From positions 1 through 64,000 of the forward strand of contig JAJOHG010000083.1 of the NCBI GenBank assembly GCA_021029095.1: DNA of 64,000 bases. Direction: 5' to 3'. Source of the stretch: Phellopilus nigrolimitatus (taxonomy: Eukaryota; Basidiomycota; Agaricomycetes; Hymenochaetales; Hymenochaetaceae). A model generated the notes under the pieces. The model ran no database searches and was not told where the DNA came from. It saw only the letters and a program-made list of their open reading frames with translations. How positions within the stretch are numbered: position 1 is the first letter of the stretch; each line of letters opens with the position of its first letter. The translations under genes and the position numbers were made by a program. Positions 59,614-64,000 of the stretch are shown here, one piece after another.

Positions 59614-61570
59614 TCACATGAAGTTGAAGAGCGTTGGAGGGTACGAGTTGCCGTTGCAGTTGCCGTTGACGCTGACGTGCCCGCCGCCGGCGTCAGAGCC
59701 GTCCACCGTCGGAAAGTCCGAGTTGCCCCAACCGACCTTCCAGCGCCCGCTCTGCTGGCACTTGGCAGCCTGCTCCATGATCGTGTGGTAGAGTCCGGAA
59801 TTGAAGCCAACGCACTGCAGGCCTACGCATGCGATCTTGAGCGCCCCCGCTGCGTACAGTTGCGAAACCTCGTAGTGTACGGTGGGCGACGTGTTCTTGC
59901 GGCCCACAAGCGTCTCTTTAACCAGCATCGACGAAGCCTAGATGTGCGTATGAGAAAAGGGCACGCAGTGTGTATTAGCAACGACAGCGCGAAGAAAACA
60001 AACGCAACCGAGCCGAGTGTACCTCAGGGTCTAGCACCTCCCATTCTTTTGTGTTGAAGTCTTCTAGGCGTAGGGCGACGTATTGACCAGCGTAATACCA
60101 CTTTCCTTCCCTGTTGAAGAAGCATTCTAATGATTCATAAGAATACAATTAAAGGCATCGTTAGGAGTAATCGGGTAGTTCACCTGTCGCTTTCGTCATT
60201 CGACCCCTGGGATCAACCTCGCTCCAAGTGTGAGCGGTTGGGACGCGAGGTTTGGCTGTGCACTTATACAGTGGAGTAAGAAAATATCCGTGCTCTTCGC
60301 GTTCAGAGCACCAATACGTCGTTTTGTCGTGGAAAGCACGATAGCCCGCGAGACTACAAGACGTTAATTGAAAGGCAAGAATAAGTGCATTAAAAATCTT
60401 GACCTGTTCCTGAGCGACTGTAACAATTATTGAGAATGAAGCGAGCAGCCGATCCGAAGCCACACTTACTCCTGTTGTGTTGCCCAGAAATTCATGGATC
60501 GTGAACGGTGCTGGGATCATAATAGGTTTGAGGACGTCGTCAGGAATCCCAGAAGGTATTGGCAAAGAGGCTAGGACTGCGTCTCTCGCTCGCATCATGT
60601 CCGCTGGATCACGCGAGTTCGAGCTCACCTGCATATAATCATCATGACAAGAAACCTTGGACAAAAGGAGCACTAACCATGTGGAAAGCGTGGCTGTCGG
60701 CGAGCTTGAGGTACGGTGACGCAGCAACACTAGAATTGGTCCCATGAAATGCAGATACTGAATGGGGTCTAGGTCCGATAGCAAGGCGGTCGATGTCATT
60801 TGTGATAGGCTGAAGGGCCTACGGAGACAGTCAGACTAGAAAAGCTCGAAACGTCGAAAGAAGCACCTTGTCTATGTTATCATTACTTTCCACAGCGGTT
60901 GAGAAAGAGAAAGAATCATCCACGCCGGCGAAGAGAGCGCTTGCACTGGTGGCCTCCACCGACGATTGCGGCGTTGACCCGCATGTTCCATTCTTCTGAA
61001 CTTCGTCGCTTTCCTTAAGCTTGCATATCACCTCACGCAGACGTTGCATTTCGTCTTCCGCAGCTTTTCGTTCCTCCGCTCGAGCTTGCTCAGCAGCTTC
61101 CTTCACGCGATTATCGGCCTCTATCAGACGATGCTCAAGCTCCGACTTCTCGCTCTGAAGACGGCCAATGGCGAGTGCCTTTTCTTTGATGGAGTCGTAC
61201 GCCGACGCAAGACGCTGTACTGCAGAGTCTCGAGCACTGGTCGCCTCTATAGCGCGCATCTTCTCGACCTGCAGCTCAATCGCCATATCTGCCGCGCGAA
61301 GAGGGTCCTGGCCGCCGCGACAAGAATAAGTCGAGCATATGAGTGGCAAGAATATCCGCTCACCATCAACTTGAGTAGTTCGATCTCTCTTCTCGCCTGC
61401 CTAAGCTCCTCGAAAACGTCCGAGCCATTGCCACCGCTCGAAGGACCACCGGGAGGTGGAGGCAAAGGCGACGCACCGCGAGACGGAAACCCAGGAGGAG
61501 CAGATAGCAACGAAGGACCCGTATACTCGTCGGGACTTCTGTCTGGCGGAGTCAGCGCGTCGTCGAACAT
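59614..61570 (-). CDS. Coiled-coil protein with DUF6697-like C-terminal domain
   Basis: The exon series starts at ATG 61570: 61570-61364, 61307-60867, 60818-60678, 60628-60470, then several to TGA 59614. The N-terminus is Pro/Gly-rich; residues about 50-190 form a long coiled coil (VFEELRQARREIELLKLM, KALAIGRLQSEKSELEHRL). The C-terminal half is a conserved fungal domain: FTIHEFLGNTTG, YRAFHDKTTYWCSEREEHG, KWYYAGQYVALRLEDF, SQLYAAGALKIACVGLQCVG. I believe this is DUF6697, expanded in basidiomycetes, of unknown function. The exon junction after NTTG (60470) is not settled: the reading frame stays open through the candidate intron to SLAGYRAF. Confidence 0.65.
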
Positions 61571-61628
61571 GGTGCCAAACCGAGCTCAAGAGCGCGTCGA
61601 CGTTGTGGCAAGTATCAAGAGTTTTGGA

Positions 61629-61789
61629 TAGTGCTGCCGGAAGGCAAGGCAAGGCAAGGCAAGGCAAGGTCAAGGTACCTTGACACCAAATTACTCGATT
61701 TGGACAAGCCATCATTGATTCGCGTCCAAATCGAGTAATTTGGCGTCAAGGTACCTTGGCCTTGCCTTGCCTTGCCTTCCGGCAGCACT
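61629..61789. mobile_element. Small foldback MITE upstream of the DUF6697-like gene
   Basis: About 160 bases, almost entirely two inverted arms (61631-61697 and 61720-61788) starting GTGCTGCCGGAAGGCAAGGC, with tandem GGCAA units. It is flanked by the exact 9-base direct repeat AGTTTTGGA (61620-61628 and 61790-61798); a 9-base duplication fits Mutator-like elements. TA also flanks the arms, so a TA-type origin is possible. It lies 59 bases before the ATG at 61570, in the promoter or 5' UTR. Confidence 0.8.
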
Positions 61790-61798
61790 AGTTTTGGA

Positions 61799-62490
61799 CG
61801 GACGCGTTTCTCCAGCGTTCCTGAAACGTCGAAGTTTCTCACACTGCGCGCCTCTTACCATCACAATCACTATACGTACGAAAAATACACGATACATAAT
61901 ATGTACGTACTACCCCCTCCCTGGAAACCAATACTCATGTCTCTCATACTGAAAGCTAGTCTCTGAAACTTGTGTCAAGGTTCCTTCCGTTTCTCCTGAA
62001 AGAATCTACCTTGCAGATGCTTGGATTACTGGAGCCTGAAGATCTTCAACATGTCTGTTAACCAGCGCTAAGCTCGAGTCTCATGTATGTAACTTGTATA
62101 TACGCGAGAACAGAAAAGCTTGCTTCGCGGTGCTTCTTCCAGATGGGACTTCTCAGTCTACCAATCAGTATCGAACCGCCCATCCCCGCCGAACGGCATG
62201 ATCATTGCGCGTAACCCTGAGCGCTGCCTCGCCAAACAAGTGTGATGGAGTTTAGCGCTGGGCCAACAAGAAAACCAATCGCCCGCAAAGCCGCAGATCA
62301 ACTTTGTCCTAACAACCCCCTCCCGCCCGTCCTCCTTCTTTGCCTCTTCCACCCTCTAGACACGCCCCACTGCAGGCAGTCCTCACCTTCTTTTCTACTC
62401 CTTTCCCAGGAGCTACGCTGTAAGCCTTTCTACTCAAAAACGTACTACATACTGTCGCTAACGAGGGGCGTCATCTAAACTGCAGCAAGA
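61799..62490. other. Divergent intergenic region
   Basis: The promoter region shared by the minus-strand DUF6697-like gene and the plus-strand membrane protein gene. No gene is recognised. Confidence 0.4.
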
Positions 62491-63876
62491 ATGCGGTCTA
62501 TAGTGATATATCTATATCTCGCATCACTTGTACCTCGTATATCAGCGATTCTCGTGAATGTGACGATCGATGACCAGTTCGGAGACCCGACGAATGGAGA
62601 GCAGATTACTTACAACCCACCATCAGCATGGCAGACAGGCCAAAATTGCCAGCTCTGCACAGCCAAGCCTTCGCCAGCGAGCGACGCATACATGGCAACA
62701 TGGCATGACGCATCTTTCAACCCAGCCGGGACGGCGACGAACAATGTAGCCGGACAGATCATCCAAGCGTCTGTGTCTTTCACCGGTGAGCCGTGCAATT
62801 TGTCTGTGCCACCCCGCGAGAGAAAGTCTCCTCACATCGCAAAAACTGCAACGCATTAGGCTCCGCCGTGTACGTAACTTGCATCCTGACTGGGTCAAGC
62901 GTCTCACCCGATGGGAACACCGACATGACCTTCAAGATCGACGGCGTCGCGGTTGGCGTTTTCCAGCAAGCTCCGAACAATGATACCTCCTACCACTTCA
63001 ACACAACCGTCTTTTCCACGAGCGGCCTTTCGAACTCCCTGCATAATTTTACACTCGAGTCTGGTCATGCAGGGAATAAGGCTCTTGTGATGCTTGACTC
63101 TATCACGTATACGTAGGTCTGCGCTCTACTCCAGTTTGATACTTCTGACTTACCCGGTCGTGACAAGCACGGATAACGGCTTGGGCGGGAGCTCCACCAG
63201 CTCAAGCAGCCCCACAGGCCAAGCAGACAGCTCTTCGAGTAGCTCCGGGGGCTCAAAGATGCCAGTGATCGTCGGAACCATCGTCGGAGCCATAATTGTC
63301 GTGGGCGCTGCGATCATCGGTCTCTTCGTGTATATGCGCAAGCGACGGCGCCCGGAGCGGGGCGCGCGCGTCTCCATTGATTCCTCCCCAATGGCTTCTG
63401 CGTTTGAACGCCCTTTGCCTCGCGACCTCGTCGCAGAGATGCGGAGCGTGCCGTACGTCCTCCCGGAGACGCCCGCCCACATCGCTAGTGCCGTACCGCG
63501 TAGCATGCATCAAAGGGCGTATTCCGGAGCGGCCGCGGGTGTGTCACATAGCGGAGTGAACTACGCGCGCCAAAACGAGTCTGACGTCCGCCCGGAGACG
63601 TCCACGCACAACTTCAGTGCTGCGTCACACGGCATGCAATATAGGTCATATCCTGGAACGGCCGAGGGCCAAACCGAATCCAATAGATGGACGTATTCCG
63701 ATGCTTTGTCTTCCCAGCGTGCGAGACGCGACTCGATTACATATGTACAAAATGGCGCAGTATCTGACGCGGCCGCCTCTGAAATGGACGCGGGCATCAA
63801 TGCCCCTCCTGCTTATAGCGCCGCTGAGTCCATGACCCCGCACGCGTACTTGCCGGACCCTCACCACAAGTCATAG
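62491..63876 (+). CDS. Type I single-pass membrane protein
   Basis: Exons 62491-62785, 62860-63112 and 63168-63876 give 418 aa. A signal peptide covers residues about 1-19 (MRSIVIYLYLASLVPRISA). The ectodomain is beta-rich (VNVTIDDQFGDP, FTLESGHAG) with N-glycosylation sites and resembles the galactose-binding-like ectodomains common in basidiomycete surface proteins. A Ser/Gly-rich stalk (STSSSSPTGQADSSSSSS) precedes one transmembrane helix (VIVGTIVGAIIVVGAAIIGL) with a basic stop-transfer RKRRRPE. The cytosolic tail of about 170 residues is rich in Ser/Tyr/Pro. The architecture resembles fungal cell-wall stress sensors, but no WSC domain is present. Ligand and role are unknown. Confidence 0.8.
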
Positions 63877-64000
63877 CATGTAGTGTTCTATATTCTGGTG
63901 GAGATCTTGTAAATTCCGTGTACTTTCTCTGTGATTGATCTTTATCTTCTCTCTTCCGGTTCTTTTCTCGTTTCAATGGATCCATAGCTGGTGTGAATTA

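Overview
The window is nuclear DNA of a basidiomycete fungus, most likely an Agaricomycete. Evidence: dense short spliceosomal introns (about 45-70 bp) in nearly every gene, a translation elongation factor 3 gene (fungal), a Pan1/intersectin-type EH-SH3-SH3-DH-PH protein of the basidiomycete kind, a GH20 hexosaminidase, and several gene families typical of Agaricomycetes (ZZ-finger proteins, DUF6697-like proteins, PA-clan protease-like proteins, small Zn2Cys6 proteins). No bacterial operons, rRNA, tRNA or CRISPR were seen.

Layout. 1-6.1 kb is a repeat-rich cluster of small Zn(II)2Cys6 genes: one copy runs off the left edge, two intact copies are arranged as a 1.55-kb inverted duplication around a decayed ZZ-finger fragment, and one remnant remains. 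A fifth relative lies at 13.7-14.4 kb. 7.1-10.7 kb holds a zinc alcohol dehydrogenase and a senescence/spartin-domain protein. 10.7-17.7 kb is mostly gene-poor, with the Zn2Cys6 relative and a pogo-like MITE. 17.7-28.5 kb is a conserved plus-strand block: GH20 hexosaminidase (with an apparent frameshift), V-ATPase subunit a, elongation factor 3 and a short hypothetical ORF. 29.5-40.1 kb is a minus-strand block: an 18-exon intersectin-like RhoGEF and a Ser/Thr kinase.

41.0-54.7 kb is a mobile-element island. A repeat unit coding for a 102-aa protein occurs twice. The copy at 42.8 kb is interrupted by a 582-bp TA-flanked MITE and by a 4.76-kb element whose ends are arrays of GATCACTAGTGATC palindromes; this element carries a ZZ-finger gene. 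The copy at 52.8 kb is uninterrupted and serves as an empty-site reference. A protease-like gene and an 874-bp hAT-type MITE lie nearby. 55.1-63.9 kb holds a band-7/SPFH protein, a DUF6697-like coiled-coil protein with a foldback MITE just upstream, and a type I membrane protein.

The housekeeping genes act separately: vacuolar acidification, translation elongation, endocytosis/actin with Rho signalling, and chitin or glycan turnover. The most unusual material is the link between ZZ-finger sequences and inverted-repeat or mobile structures at both ends of the window, and the expanding family of compact Zn2Cys6 proteins. Exon coordinates were derived by hand from reading frame and splice consensus. 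The main models close exactly in frame, but no transcript evidence was available.
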